Source of the DNA: Pseudomonas sp. LFM046
GTDB taxonomy: Bacteria > Pseudomonadota > Gammaproteobacteria > Pseudomonadales > Pseudomonadaceae
Assembly (NCBI RefSeq): GCF_000949385.2
Contig: NZ_JYKO02000001.1
Coordinates: forward strand, 5,043,503-5,107,502
Direction: 5' to 3'
DNA length: 64,000 nucleotides
Numbering within the stretch: the stretch's first letter is position 1; each line of letters begins with the position of its first letter. The translations under genes were made by a program, and so were the position numbers. The notes under the pieces were generated by a model. It saw nothing but the letters and a program-made list of their open reading frames with translations, searched no databases and was not told the DNA's origin. Of this stretch, positions 53,960 through 62,145 are shown piece after piece.

Positions 53960-55249
53960 ATGAACACCCATTTCCTCAAGACCTACTACGAAGCCACGGT
54001 CGAGCAACCGTCCTACCCGACGCAATCCGGCCGCACCGATACCCGCGTGTGCATCCTCGGCGGCGGCCTGGCCGGCCTCTCCACGGCCCTCGGCCTGGCC
54101 GAACGCGGTGTCACCGATGTGGTGGTGCTGGAGTCCCACCGTATCGGCCACGGCGCCTCGGGGCGTAACGGCGGCTTCGTCTTCGGCGGCTACAGCCTGG
54201 GCAATTCCGACCTGCTCGCCAGCCTCGGCGCGCAGGAAGCACGCCGCCTGTACCAACTGACCCTCGATGCAGTCGGCCTGATCCGCCAGCGCGTCCAGCA
54301 CTACGGCATCGACTGCGACCTGGTGGACAAGGGCGTGATCCTCGCCAACTGGTTCAACGATCCGGCCCGGCTGGAAACCCCGCGCCAGCTGATGAAGGAG
54401 GCCTACGGCGTGAACTGGGAATACGTCCCGGCCGGCCAACTGAAGGAGCAACTGAAGACCGAGCGCTATTTCGGCGGCCTGCTGGAGCGCAACGCCTTCC
54501 ACTTCCACCCGCTCAAGTACGTCTGCGGCGTGGCACGCACCGTCACCGATCTTGGGGTGAAAATCTTCGAACAATCCCCCGCGCTGGCCATCGAGAAACG
54601 CCAGGGCAAATACGTGGTGCAGACCGAAGGCGGTGAAGTGCATGCCGAACACGTGGTGTTCTCCGGCGGCGGCTACGCGCGCGGCCTGTACCGCCCGGTG
54701 GAACGCGCAGTGCTGCCCATCGCCACCTATGTGGTAGCCACCGAGCCCCTGGGCGATCGCCTGAAGGACGCCATCAACTGCGAATCGGCGGTCTACGACA
54801 CGCGCTTTGCCTTCGACTACTACCGGCCGCTGCAGGACAGCCGGATTCTCTGGGGCGGCCGGATCTCCATCCTCGACCGCGGCCCGGAAGCCATCGCCGG
54901 CCTGCTCAAGGCGGACCTGGTCTCTGTTTATCCCCAACTGGAAGACGTGGACATCCAGTACTCCTGGGGCGGGCTGATGAGCTACGGCCGCCACCAGATG
55001 GCCCAGATCGGCCAGGACGACGACGGCATCTGGCACGCCGTCGGTTTCGGCGGCCACGGCATGGCGCCCACCACCGTGGCCGGCGAAGTCCTGGCAGACG
55101 CCATCGCCAAGGCCACGCCAATCCCCGCCGGCTTCAAGAAATTCGGCCTGACCCGCACCTTCGGCCTCGCTGGAATGCTCGCCGCGCAGATGACCTACAC
55201 CGCGTTCCAGGCGCGTGATGCGTTCGATGCCAAGCGGTTGAACCGTTGA
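53960..55249 (+). CDS. amaA: FAD-dependent amine/amino-acid oxidase, probable L-pipecolate oxidase AmaA
   Basis: A 429-residue DAO-fold oxidase: RVCILGGGLAGLSTALGLAERG, GASGRNGGFVFGGYSLGN, VVFSGGGYARGLYRPV, and GGHGMAPTTVAGEVLADAI. Length and arrangement match AmaA of P. putida (about 428 residues), which oxidises L-pipecolate to piperideine-6-carboxylate. The neighbouring hglS gene supports this. Related puuB-type gamma-glutamylputrescine oxidases share the fold and remain possible. Confidence 0.75.
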   Translation: MNTHFLKTYYEATVEQPSYPTQSGRTDTRVCILGGGLAGLSTALGLAERGVTDVVVLESHRIGHGASGRNGGFVFGGYSLGNSDLLASLGAQEARRLYQLTLDAVGLIRQRVQHYGIDCDLVDKGVILANWFNDPARLETPRQLMKEAYGVNWEYVPAGQLKEQLKTERYFGGLLERNAFHFHPLKYVCGVARTVTDLGVKIFEQSPALAIEKRQGKYVVQTEGGEVHAEHVVFSGGGYARGLYRPVERAVLPIATYVVATEPLGDRLKDAINCESAVYDTRFAFDYYRPLQDSRILWGGRISILDRGPEAIAGLLKADLVSVYPQLEDVDIQYSWGGLMSYGRHQMAQIGQDDDGIWHAVGFGGHGMAPTTVAGEVLADAIAKATPIPAGFKKFGLTRTFGLAGMLAAQMTYTAFQARDAFDAKRLNR

Positions 55250-55255
55250 ATCTTG

Positions 55256-55283
55256 ATGGGTATCGCTTCGCTCCACCCATCAT
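55256..55283. repeat. single REP-like arm, GATGGGTATCGC family
   Basis: GATGGGTATCGCTTCGCTCC then ACCCATC, directly after amaA. Only one arm is clear. Confidence 0.5.
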
Positions 55284-55431
55284 TCCGCGCAAGACGCGGA
55301 AATTTCCCAAACCCATTTCCGGGTCTTGTTCGCGCGCTTATGCATCCCTAACGTGCCCCGGTCGCGGTCAATCCCGCGACCGGGTTTGACGACCTGAAGC
55401 AAATGGCGCGATAGCGCTTACGGCGCATACG

Positions 55432-55573
55432 AGAAACGGCGGACGTTTCTGGTAGGCACCGGCTCGCATGTGGTTCTCTGGACTGCATCATTTAATGGCG
55501 GATCGCGTGGGGAGACCCACAAGGTCTGCCGGCTCCGTTTGCCCGGTTCGTCAACCCCACGCGATCCTCCGCC
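55432..55573 (+). ncRNA. C4-antisense-RNA-like structured leader upstream of Bro-N gene 2
   Basis: A perfect 7-bp hairpin AGAAACG/CGTTTCT (55432-55450) precedes a junction closed by a 12-bp stem GATCGCGTGGGG (55501-55512) / CCCCACGCGATC (55555-55566), extended by GGCG/CGCC around a 3-nt bulge. Inside are hairpin AGACC-CACAA-GGTCT (55513-55527) and hairpin CCGG...CCGG (55529-55546). The loop bases CTCCGTTTGC (55533-55542) are perfectly complementary to GCAAACGGAG (55608-55617), the Shine-Dalgarno region of the Bro-N gene, and GGTTCGTC (55545-55552) pairs 7 of 8 with GACTAACC (55599-55606). This is the layout of the P1/P7 c4 RNA controlling ant. Confidence 0.65.
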
Positions 55574-55624
55574 CTTCTAATGACGACGAGGGAAGAGCGA
55601 CTAACCAGCAAACGGAGAAACACC

Positions 55625-56374
55625 ATGCATGACGCATACACCCCCACCTTCTTCACCCGCCACAACCGCCCACTGCGCGGCGTGATGATCGACAACCAGC
55701 CCTGGTTCTCCGCCTACGACTTCGCCCGCCTGCTCGGCCTGAACCATCCGCAGGCCCTGCCCCGCCGCCTCAAGCCCCATGAAACCCGCCGCATTCGTTT
55801 CGGCTATGCCACCGGCAGCGAAGAAATCATCGACGTCATCAACGAAGCCGGCCTCTACAAGGCCCTGATCCGTTTCGGCCATCCCGAATGCCAGCAGCTG
55901 GATGAATGGCTCACCCGCGAAGTCATCCCCACCCTGCGCGACCAGCATGCCGAGGACTACTTCCATCCCCGCCGGGTGATGCTGAGCTGGCAATCGCAGA
56001 GGTTGATGTTGTTGGAGTGGCAGGGCGCAGGTGCCGCGTTACATGGGCGCGTGAACGACGATGGGTTTCGCTTCGCTCTACGCCATCCTACGACGTGCTG
56101 CGTACACGTCGGACGCCACGCCTCGACACGGCTGAGAAGCCCCTTTCGTAGGATGGGTAGAGCTTGCGAAACCCATCAATCGCCAGCAAGGACGCCACTC
56201 AATGACCAACTACCGCCGCGACCACACGCCAGGCGCAGCCTGGTTCTTCACCCTCAACCTGGCCGACCGTGGAAGTCGTCTGCTCACCGAACGCATCGAC
56301 CTGCTCCGCGCCAGCTTCCGTGCCTGCATGACGCGCCATCCCTGGAGCATCGACGCCATCGTCGTCCTTCCTGA
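55625..56374 (+). CDS. Bro-N domain protein, copy 2, with 3' end replaced by REP/RAYT sequence
   Basis: The first ~140 residues are a Bro-N domain: RPLRGVMIDNQPWFSAYDFARLLGL, EIIDVINEAGLYKALIRFGHPE, LDEWLTREVIPTLRDQH, then RVMLSWQSQRLMLLEWQG as in copy 1. From about GRVNDDGFRFALRHPT on, the frame translates a REP element (56060-56092), then runs antisense-like junk rich in Arg/His/Pro and overlaps the RAYT gene out of frame by about 170 nt. The native protein was probably near 165 residues. ATG 55625 follows GGAG at 55614-55617; an in-frame ATG at 55580 lacks a site. Regulation by the C4-like RNA is predicted. Confidence 0.75.
   Translation: MHDAYTPTFFTRHNRPLRGVMIDNQPWFSAYDFARLLGLNHPQALPRRLKPHETRRIRFGYATGSEEIIDVINEAGLYKALIRFGHPECQQLDEWLTREVIPTLRDQHAEDYFHPRRVMLSWQSQRLMLLEWQGAGAALHGRVNDDGFRFALRHPTTCCVHVGRHASTRLRSPFRRMGRACETHQSPARTPLNDQLPPRPHARRSLVLHPQPGRPWKSSAHRTHRPAPRQLPCLHDAPSLEHRRHRRPS
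56060..56092. repeat. REP arm upstream of RAYT (inside Bro-N copy 2 frame)
   Basis: GATGGGTTTCGCTTCGCTCT then ACGCCATCCTACG; inverted relative to 56147-56177 and identical to the arm at 56734-56766. Confidence 0.8.
56147..56177. repeat. inverted REP arm upstream of RAYT
   Basis: CGTAGGATGGGTAGAGCTTG then CGAAACCCATC, the reverse complement class of 56060-56092, 25 nt before the RAYT start. Confidence 0.8.
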
Positions 56375-56735
56375 CCATCTGCACGCTTTGTGCACCCTAC
56401 CGCCGGGCGATGCGAACTACGCCCTGCGTTGGCGCCAGATAAAGAGTGGGTTTTCCCGCGCATTGCCGTCGTGCGAAACCCGATTATCCAGCCGGTTGAG
56501 CAAAGGCGAACGCGGCATCTGGCAACGGCGCTTCTGGGAACATCGCATTCGCGACGATGACGACTTCGCCCGGCATGTGGATTACATCCATCACAACCCG
56601 CGCAAGCATGGGCATGTGGAGCGGGTGGCCGATTGGCCGTGGTCGTCGTTTCACCGGTATGTGAAAGCGGGAATCTTGCCGGTGGATTGGGCGGGAAATG
56701 GGGATGACCTGAGCCTAGGTGCAGGGGAACGGTGA
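56202..56735 (+). CDS. REP-associated tyrosine transposase (RAYT, Y1_Tnp)
   Basis: A 177-residue single-strand HUH/Y1 nuclease. The HUH motif is in IVVLPDHLHALCTLP, and the catalytic Tyr is in HVDYIHHNPRKHG, with the family W-R-F-W-E-H-I-R segment (RRFWEHRIRDD). RAYTs bind and cut REP hairpins and are thought to spread them; they are usually single-copy and domesticated. It is flanked on both sides by REP arms of the same type, the classic REPtron layout. The gene appears intact. Confidence 0.92.
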   Translation: MTNYRRDHTPGAAWFFTLNLADRGSRLLTERIDLLRASFRACMTRHPWSIDAIVVLPDHLHALCTLPPGDANYALRWRQIKSGFSRALPSCETRLSSRLSKGERGIWQRRFWEHRIRDDDDFARHVDYIHHNPRKHGHVERVADWPWSSFHRYVKAGILPVDWAGNGDDLSLGAGER

Positions 56736-56799
56736 TGGGTTTCGCTTCGCTCTACGCCATCCTACGAAGTACCCTCCCTGTACCCGCGAAACCCATCAA
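56734..56799. repeat. REP pair downstream of RAYT
   Basis: GATGGGTTTCGCTTCGCTCT...CATCCTACG (56734-56766) is the same arm as 56060-56092, followed by an inverted partial arm CGCGAAACCCATCAA (56785-56799). Confidence 0.75.
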
Positions 56800-56802
56800 A
56801 TG

Positions 56803-56830
56803 AAAAAGCCCGGCGAATGCCGGGCTTTTT
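56803..56830. terminator. bidirectional terminator between RAYT and bauC
   Basis: AAAAAGCCCGGC-GAAT-GCCGGGCTTTTT, perfect stem with A/T tails. Confidence 0.9.
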
Positions 56831-56845
56831 CGTTCAACGCATCAC

Positions 56846-58342
56846 TCAGCCGTTGCTGGGGAAGGCGAACTGGGCCGCCTCGTGGCTGGCGCGCTGCGGC
56901 CAGCGCTGGGTGATGGCCTTGCGGCGGGTGTAGAAGCGCACGCCGTCCGGGCCGTAGGCGTGCAGGTCGCCGAACAGCGAGCGCTTCCAGCCGCCGAAGC
57001 TGTGGTAGCTCACCGGGACCGGCAGCGGCACGTTGACGCCGACCATGCCCACTTCGATCTCGTCGCAGAACAGGCGGGCGGCTTCGCCGTCTCGGGTGAA
57101 GATGCAGGTGCCGTTGCCGTACTCGTGGTCGTTGATCAGCTGCATGGCGTCTTCCAGGCTGCCGACGCGGACGATGCAGAGCACCGGGCCGAAGATTTCT
57201 TCCTGGTAGATGCGCATGTCGGCGGTGACGTGGTCGAACAGGGTGCCACCGACGAAGTAGCCGTCTTCATGGCCGGCGACGCGGTAGCCGCGGCCGTCCA
57301 CCACCAGCTTGGCACCGGCGGCAACGCCGTCGTCGATGTAGCCGACCACCTTGTCGCGGGCGGCGGCGGTGACCAGCGGGCCCATGTCCAGGCCGCACTG
57401 GGTGCCGGCACCGATCTTCAGGCCCTGGATCTGCGGGACGAGCTTGTCGACCAGCGCATCGGCGATCTGATCGCCGACGCACACGGCCACCGAGATAGCC
57501 ATGCAGCGCTCGCCGCAGGAGCCGTAGGCGGCACCCATCAGCGCGCTGACGGCGTTGTCGAGGTCGGCGTCGGGCATCAGCACCGCATGGTTCTTCGCGC
57601 CGCCCAGGGCCTGCACGCGCTTACCGCGCTTGGCGCCTTCGGTGTAGATGTACTCGGCGATCGGGGTCGAGCCGACGAAGCTGATGGCTTTGACTTCCGG
57701 CGCTTCGATCAGCGCATCCACCGCTTCCTTGTCACCGTTGACCACGTTCAGCACGCCCTTGGGCAGGCCGGCCTGATGGAACAGTTCGGCGATCAGCAGG
57801 GTGGAGCTCGGGTCGCGCTCGGACGGCTTGAGAATGAAGGTGTTGCCGCAGGCGATGGCCAGCGGGTACATCCACAGCGGCACCATGGCCGGGAAGTTGA
57901 ACGGGGTGATGCCGGCGACCACGCCGAGCGGCTGGAAGTCGCTCCAGGCGTCGATGTTCGGGCCGACGTTGCGGGTGTATTCGCCCTTGAGGATTTCCGG
58001 GGCGGCGCAGGCGTACTCGACGTTCTCGATGCCGCGCTTGAGTTCACCGGCGGCGTCTTCCAGGGTCTTGCCGTGCTCTTCGGCGATCAGCTGGGAGATG
58101 GTCGCCTCGTTCTGCTCCAGCAGTTGCTTGAAGCGGAACAGCACCTGGGCGCGCTTGGCCGGCGGGGTGTTGCGCCAGGCCGGGAAAGCGGCCTTGGCGG
58201 CGTCGATGGCCTGCTGAAGGGTGGCGCGGCTGGCCAGGCCCACCTGACGGCTGGACTCGCCGGTGGACGGGTTGAACACGGCGGCGGTACGGCCTTGGTC
58301 AGCGATGCGTTCGCCGTTGATCAGGTGCGGGATGAGGCTCAT
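56846..58342 (-). CDS. bauC: CoA-acylating malonate/methylmalonate-semialdehyde dehydrogenase BauC
   Basis: A 498-residue aldehyde dehydrogenase of the MmsA/IolA group: N-term LIPHLINGERIADQGR, GITPFNFPAMVPLWMYPLAIACGNTFILKPSERDP, active-site Cys in YGSCGERCMAISVAV. The group converts malonic semialdehyde to acetyl-CoA and CO2. It is the third gene of a bauA-bauB-bauC unit, in the order known in P. aeruginosa (PA0132-PA0130). Gap to bauB is about 190 nt, longer than expected, with no clear gene between. Confidence 0.9.
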   Translation of the reverse strand: MSLIPHLINGERIADQGRTAAVFNPSTGESSRQVGLASRATLQQAIDAAKAAFPAWRNTPPAKRAQVLFRFKQLLEQNEATISQLIAEEHGKTLEDAAGELKRGIENVEYACAAPEILKGEYTRNVGPNIDAWSDFQPLGVVAGITPFNFPAMVPLWMYPLAIACGNTFILKPSERDPSSTLLIAELFHQAGLPKGVLNVVNGDKEAVDALIEAPEVKAISFVGSTPIAEYIYTEGAKRGKRVQALGGAKNHAVLMPDADLDNAVSALMGAAYGSCGERCMAISVAVCVGDQIADALVDKLVPQIQGLKIGAGTQCGLDMGPLVTAAARDKVVGYIDDGVAAGAKLVVDGRGYRVAGHEDGYFVGGTLFDHVTADMRIYQEEIFGPVLCIVRVGSLEDAMQLINDHEYGNGTCIFTRDGEAARLFCDEIEVGMVGVNVPLPVPVSYHSFGGWKRSLFGDLHAYGPDGVRFYTRRKAITQRWPQRASHEAAQFAFPSNG

Positions 58343-58530
58343 GGGTGGGGTCTCTTATAGGGCTTTTGTCTGGTGGCGCCGGATGGTCCGAGGGGCGGAT
58401 GTTTCCCTCACCCCGGCCCCGCTCTGCGCCCCTGCCTGAACGCTGCGCGTTCAGTCGCTCATGGACACTGGAAGCAATGCTTCCAACAGCGTGTCCATTC
58501 GCCCCAGAGGGAGAGGGGGTTGTCCGTGCG

Positions 58531-58818
58531 CTATTTCAATTCGGTTTCCACGAAGACCACTTCGTGGTCGCTGGCGTTGATCACGTTGTGCTCGACGCCG
58601 GCCTTGCGGAAGTAGCTCTGCCCGGCCACCAGGGGGGCGAACTTGTCGCCCTCCGGGGTTTCCAGCAGCAGGGTGCCGTTGGTCATCGGCACCACCACGT
58701 AGTCGTAACCGTGGCGGTGGCGGCCGGTTTCGGCACCGGGGGCGAAGCGCCACTCGGTGACGATCACTTCGTCGTTGTCCACTTGCACGGTGGGCACGGC
58801 CTGCGGGCGCTGGGTCAT
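58531..58818 (-). CDS. bauB: cupin-domain protein BauB
   Basis: A 95-residue single cupin: EWRFAPGAETGRHRHGYDYVVVPMTNGTLLLETPEGDKF with the HRHG metal motif, and YFRKAGVEHNVINAS. Its ATG overlaps the bauA TGA by one base. Role in beta-alanine use is unclear even in P. aeruginosa; a metal-dependent isomerase or binding function is possible. Confidence 0.85.
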   Translation of the reverse strand: MTQRPQAVPTVQVDNDEVIVTEWRFAPGAETGRHRHGYDYVVVPMTNGTLLLETPEGDKFAPLVAGQSYFRKAGVEHNVINASDHEVVFVETELK

Positions 58819-60164
58819 CAGGCTACGCCTTGCAGGGCCTGGCCGACGGCGTCGAACAGGCGGTCCAGTTCTTCCGGCTTGGCGTTGAAGGTCGGGCCGA
58901 ACTGCAGGGTGTCGCCACCGAAGCGGACATAGAAGCCAGCCTTCCACAGGGCCATGCCGGCCTCGAACGGACGGACGATGGCGTCGCCATCACGCGGGGC
59001 GATCTGCAGGGCACCGGCCAGGCCGCAGTTGCGGATGTCGATGACGTGCTTGGCGCCCTTCAGGCCGTGGATGGCCTTCTCGAAGTGTGGGGCCAGTTCG
59101 GCGGATTGCTGCACCAGGTTGTCCTTCTCCAGCAGGTCCAGGGCGGCGAGGCCGGCGGCGCAGGCGACCGGGTGCGCGGAGTAGGTGTAGCCGTGGGTGA
59201 ACTCGACGGCGTATTCGGGCGTCGCCTGGTTCATGAAGGTCTGGTAGATCTCGCGGCTGGCGATCACCGCGCCCATGGGGATGGCGCCGTTGGTGACTTG
59301 CTTGGCCACGTTCATCAGGTCCGGGGTCACGCCGAAGTACTCGGCGCCGGTCAGCGTGCCCATGCGGCCGAAGGCGGTGATCACTTCGTCGAAGATCAGC
59401 AGGATGTTGTGCTGGTCGCAGATTTCGCGCAGACGCTGCAGGTAGCCCACCGGCGGTACCAGCACGCCGGCGGAACCGGACATCGGCTCGACGATCACGG
59501 CGGCGATGTTGGAGGCGTCGTGCAGCTCGATCAGCTTCAGCAGTTCGTTGGCCAGCTCCACGCCGCCGGTCTCGGCCATGCCCTTGGTGAAGGCCAGGCC
59601 CGGTTGCAGGGTGTGGGGCAGGTGGTCGACGTCCATCAGCTGGCCGAACATCTTGCGGTTGCCGCCGATGCCGCCCAGGGCGGTGCCGGCGACGTTCACG
59701 CCGTGGTAGCCACGGGCGCGGCCGATCAGCTTGGTCTTCTGCGGCTGGCCTTTCAGGCGCCAGTAGGCGCGGGCCATCTTGATGGAGGTGTCAGCGCTCT
59801 CGGAGCCGGAGCCGGTGAAGAACACATGGTCCAGGCCATCGGGCGTCAGGCTGGTGATTTTCTCGGCCAGCTGGAAGGACAGCGGGTGGCCGTACTGGAA
59901 GGCCGGGGAGTAGTCGAGGGTGCCGAGTTGCTTGGCGACGGCCTCCTGGATTTCCTTGCGCGAATGACCGGCACCGCAGGTCCACAGGCCGGAGAGGCTG
60001 TCGTACACGCGACGGCCGTGCTCATCGATCAGCCAGCTGCCTTCGGCGCCCACGATGAAACGCGGGTCGCGCTGGAAGTTGCGGTTGGCGGAGAAGGGCA
60101 TCCAGTGGGCGTCCAGCTTGAGCTGGCTGGCCAGGGGGAGTTGGGCGTTCTGCGGCATGTTCAT
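58818..60164 (-). CDS. bauA: beta-alanine:pyruvate transaminase BauA
   Basis: A 448-residue class III (omega) aminotransferase using PLP. GLWTCGAGHSRKEIQ, FFTGSGSESADTSIKMARAYWR, LLIFDEVITAFGRMG with the PLP Asp, and the Lys region QVTNGAIPMGAVIAS are typical. N-terminus LDAHWMPFSANRNF matches known omega-transaminases from Pseudomonas. It heads the bauABC operon, divergent from bauR with 120 nt between. It feeds malonic semialdehyde to BauC. Confidence 0.95.
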   Translation of the reverse strand: MNMPQNAQLPLASQLKLDAHWMPFSANRNFQRDPRFIVGAEGSWLIDEHGRRVYDSLSGLWTCGAGHSRKEIQEAVAKQLGTLDYSPAFQYGHPLSFQLAEKITSLTPDGLDHVFFTGSGSESADTSIKMARAYWRLKGQPQKTKLIGRARGYHGVNVAGTALGGIGGNRKMFGQLMDVDHLPHTLQPGLAFTKGMAETGGVELANELLKLIELHDASNIAAVIVEPMSGSAGVLVPPVGYLQRLREICDQHNILLIFDEVITAFGRMGTLTGAEYFGVTPDLMNVAKQVTNGAIPMGAVIASREIYQTFMNQATPEYAVEFTHGYTYSAHPVACAAGLAALDLLEKDNLVQQSAELAPHFEKAIHGLKGAKHVIDIRNCGLAGALQIAPRDGDAIVRPFEAGMALWKAGFYVRFGGDTLQFGPTFNAKPEELDRLFDAVGQALQGVA

Positions 60165-60284
60165 GTATGGCCTCGAAGGTGTCTTGTTCTGAGGAACGAC
60201 GGGCTGCTTGCTGTCGACATTGCCACGGGCATAAAGTCACTAAAATCCAACTTTTCAAATCTTTAGGTTAGAGGCCACTAAACC

Positions 60285-61205
60285 ATGAGTACCCGCCGCC
60301 CCGAGCCGCTGGCGCAGGTCAGCGATTTCGATATCCGCCTGCTCCGCATCTTCCGCAGCGTGGTGGAATGTGGCGGTTTCTCCGCCGCCGAGAGCGTGCT
60401 GGGCATCGGCCGCTCGGCCATCAGCCAGCAGATGAGCGACCTGGAGCAACGCCTCGGCCTGCGCCTGTGCCAACGCGGCCGCGCCGGTTTCGCCCTGACC
60501 GAGGAAGGCCGCGAGGTGTACCAATCGTCCATGCAACTGCTGGCCTCGCTGGAAACCTTCCGCACCGAGGTCAACGGCCTGCACCAGCACCTGCGCGGTG
60601 AGCTGAACATCGGCCTGACCGACAACCTGGTGACCCTGCCCCACATGCGCATCACCCACGCCCTGTCGCGCCTGAAGGAGCGTGGGCCGGACGTGCAGAT
60701 CAATATCCGGATGACGCCCCCCAGCGAGGTGGAGCAAGGGGTGCTCGACGGCCGCCTGCACGTCGGCGTGGTGCCCCAGACCGCGGCCCTCTCCGGCCTG
60801 GAGTACCAACCGCTGTACGACGAGCGTTCGCTGCTCTACTGCGCGGTCGGCCACCCGCTGTTCTACGCGGACGATGCCCAGCTCAGCGACGAGCGCCTGA
60901 ACCAGCAGGATGCCATCGCCCCCACCTTCCGCCTGCCGGCGGAGATCCAGGCCCAGTACCAGGTGCTCAACTGCACGGCGAGCGCTTCGGACCGCGAGGG
61001 CATGGCCTTTCTCATCCTCACCGGACGCTACATCGGCTACCTGCCGGACCACTACGCCACGTTCTGGGTACAGCAGGGACGGCTACGGGCGCTGAAGCCG
61101 GCAAGCCGCTTCTATGACCTGTCGCTGTCCACGGTGACCCGCAAGGGGCGCCGGCCGCACCTGGTGCTGGAGAGCTTCCTGGAGGCACTGGCGGCGACGA
61201 CCTGA
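60285..61205 (+). CDS. bauR: LysR-type regulator BauR
   Basis: A 306-residue LysR protein: HTH VSDFDIRLLRIFRSVVECGGFSAAESVLGIGRSAISQQMSDLEQRLGL and an effector domain (LNIGLTDNLVTLPHMRITHAL, RLHVGVVPQTAAL). Divergent placement from bauA with a 120-nt gap is the standard activator layout and matches PA0133 in P. aeruginosa. The inducer is expected to be beta-alanine. Confidence 0.92.
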   Translation: MSTRRPEPLAQVSDFDIRLLRIFRSVVECGGFSAAESVLGIGRSAISQQMSDLEQRLGLRLCQRGRAGFALTEEGREVYQSSMQLLASLETFRTEVNGLHQHLRGELNIGLTDNLVTLPHMRITHALSRLKERGPDVQINIRMTPPSEVEQGVLDGRLHVGVVPQTAALSGLEYQPLYDERSLLYCAVGHPLFYADDAQLSDERLNQQDAIAPTFRLPAEIQAQYQVLNCTASASDREGMAFLILTGRYIGYLPDHYATFWVQQGRLRALKPASRFYDLSLSTVTRKGRRPHLVLESFLEALAATT

Positions 61206-61215
61206 ACCTTCTCTT

Positions 61216-61300
61216 GTAGGGTGGATATCGCTTTTCATATCCACCATCGGAGCCCGTCCCCACGCCAATGGAGGATCGGTGAAGCGTGATCCACCCTACG
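61216..61300. repeat. REP-like inverted pair, GTAGGGTGGAT family
   Basis: GTAGGGTGGATATCGC...GATATCCACC-like first arm and a second arm ending GTGATCCACCCTACG enclose about 50 nt downstream of bauR. Confidence 0.7.
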
Positions 61301-61476
61301 GCAGGGCGTGCCCGCGCGGCTCGGGAAGCGGCCATAGGGCTGCATTTCAGCCCCATTTCGGTGCAGCTCCGATAAATCCGTGGATAACCTGACCGACGCA
61401 ACAGTTTTGGCTTGTCGGACAGGCCGAGCTGGGGTATCTGTGCAGTCGCCATCTCCCTATAAGAATCAGGAAGCCT

Positions 61477-62145
61477 ATGACCTCGCTGGTGCCCGCCCAC
61501 AGCCCGACTCCTCCCGCGAAACCCGCCGGCCGCATCCGTCAGAAGAATGAAGAGCTGATCCTCGCCGCCGCTGAGGAAGAGTTCGCCCGCCACGGTTTCA
61601 AAGGCACCAGCATGAACACCATCGCCCTGCGCGCCGGGCTGCCCAAGGCCAACCTGCATTACTACTTCAGCAACAAGCTGGGGCTGTACATTGCAGTCCT
61701 GAGCAACCACCTGGAACTCTGGGACAGCACCTTCAACGCCCTCACCGCCGAGGACGACCCGGCCGAGGCCCTGGCCCGCTACATCCGCGCCAAGATGGAA
61801 TTCTCCCGCCGCTACCCGCTGGCCTCGAAGCTCTTCGCCATGGAGATCATCAGCGGCGGCAGCTGCCTGGAGGCCCACTTCGATCAGGACTACCGCGCCT
61901 GGTTCAAGGGCCGCGCCGGGGTGTTCGAAGCCTGGATCGCCGCCGGCAAAATGGACCCGGTAGACCCGGTGAACCTGATCTTCCTGCTCTGGGGCAGCAC
62001 CCAGCACTATGCCGACTTCAATACCCAGATCTGCCGCGTCACCGGCCGCAAGCGCCTGACCAAGGAAGATTTCGAAGCGGCCACCCAGAACCTCATCCAG
62101 ATCATCCTCAAGGGCTGCGGCCTGACGCCCCCCGCGACTGTCTGA
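61477..62145 (+). CDS. TetR-family regulator, RutR-like
   Basis: A 222-residue repressor. N-terminal HTH ILAAAEEEFARHGFKGTSMNTIALRAGLPKANLHYYFSNKLGLY, followed by a ligand domain with YIRAKMEFSRRYPLASKLFAMEII. The C-terminal half resembles RutR-like regulators of pyrimidine catabolism, and the bau genes downstream of pyrimidine breakdown lie next to it; both points are suggestive only. It shares a TGATG junction with yigZ. Confidence 0.75.
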   Translation: MTSLVPAHSPTPPAKPAGRIRQKNEELILAAAEEEFARHGFKGTSMNTIALRAGLPKANLHYYFSNKLGLYIAVLSNHLELWDSTFNALTAEDDPAEALARYIRAKMEFSRRYPLASKLFAMEIISGGSCLEAHFDQDYRAWFKGRAGVFEAWIAAGKMDPVDPVNLIFLLWGSTQHYADFNTQICRVTGRKRLTKEDFEAATQNLIQIILKGCGLTPPATV

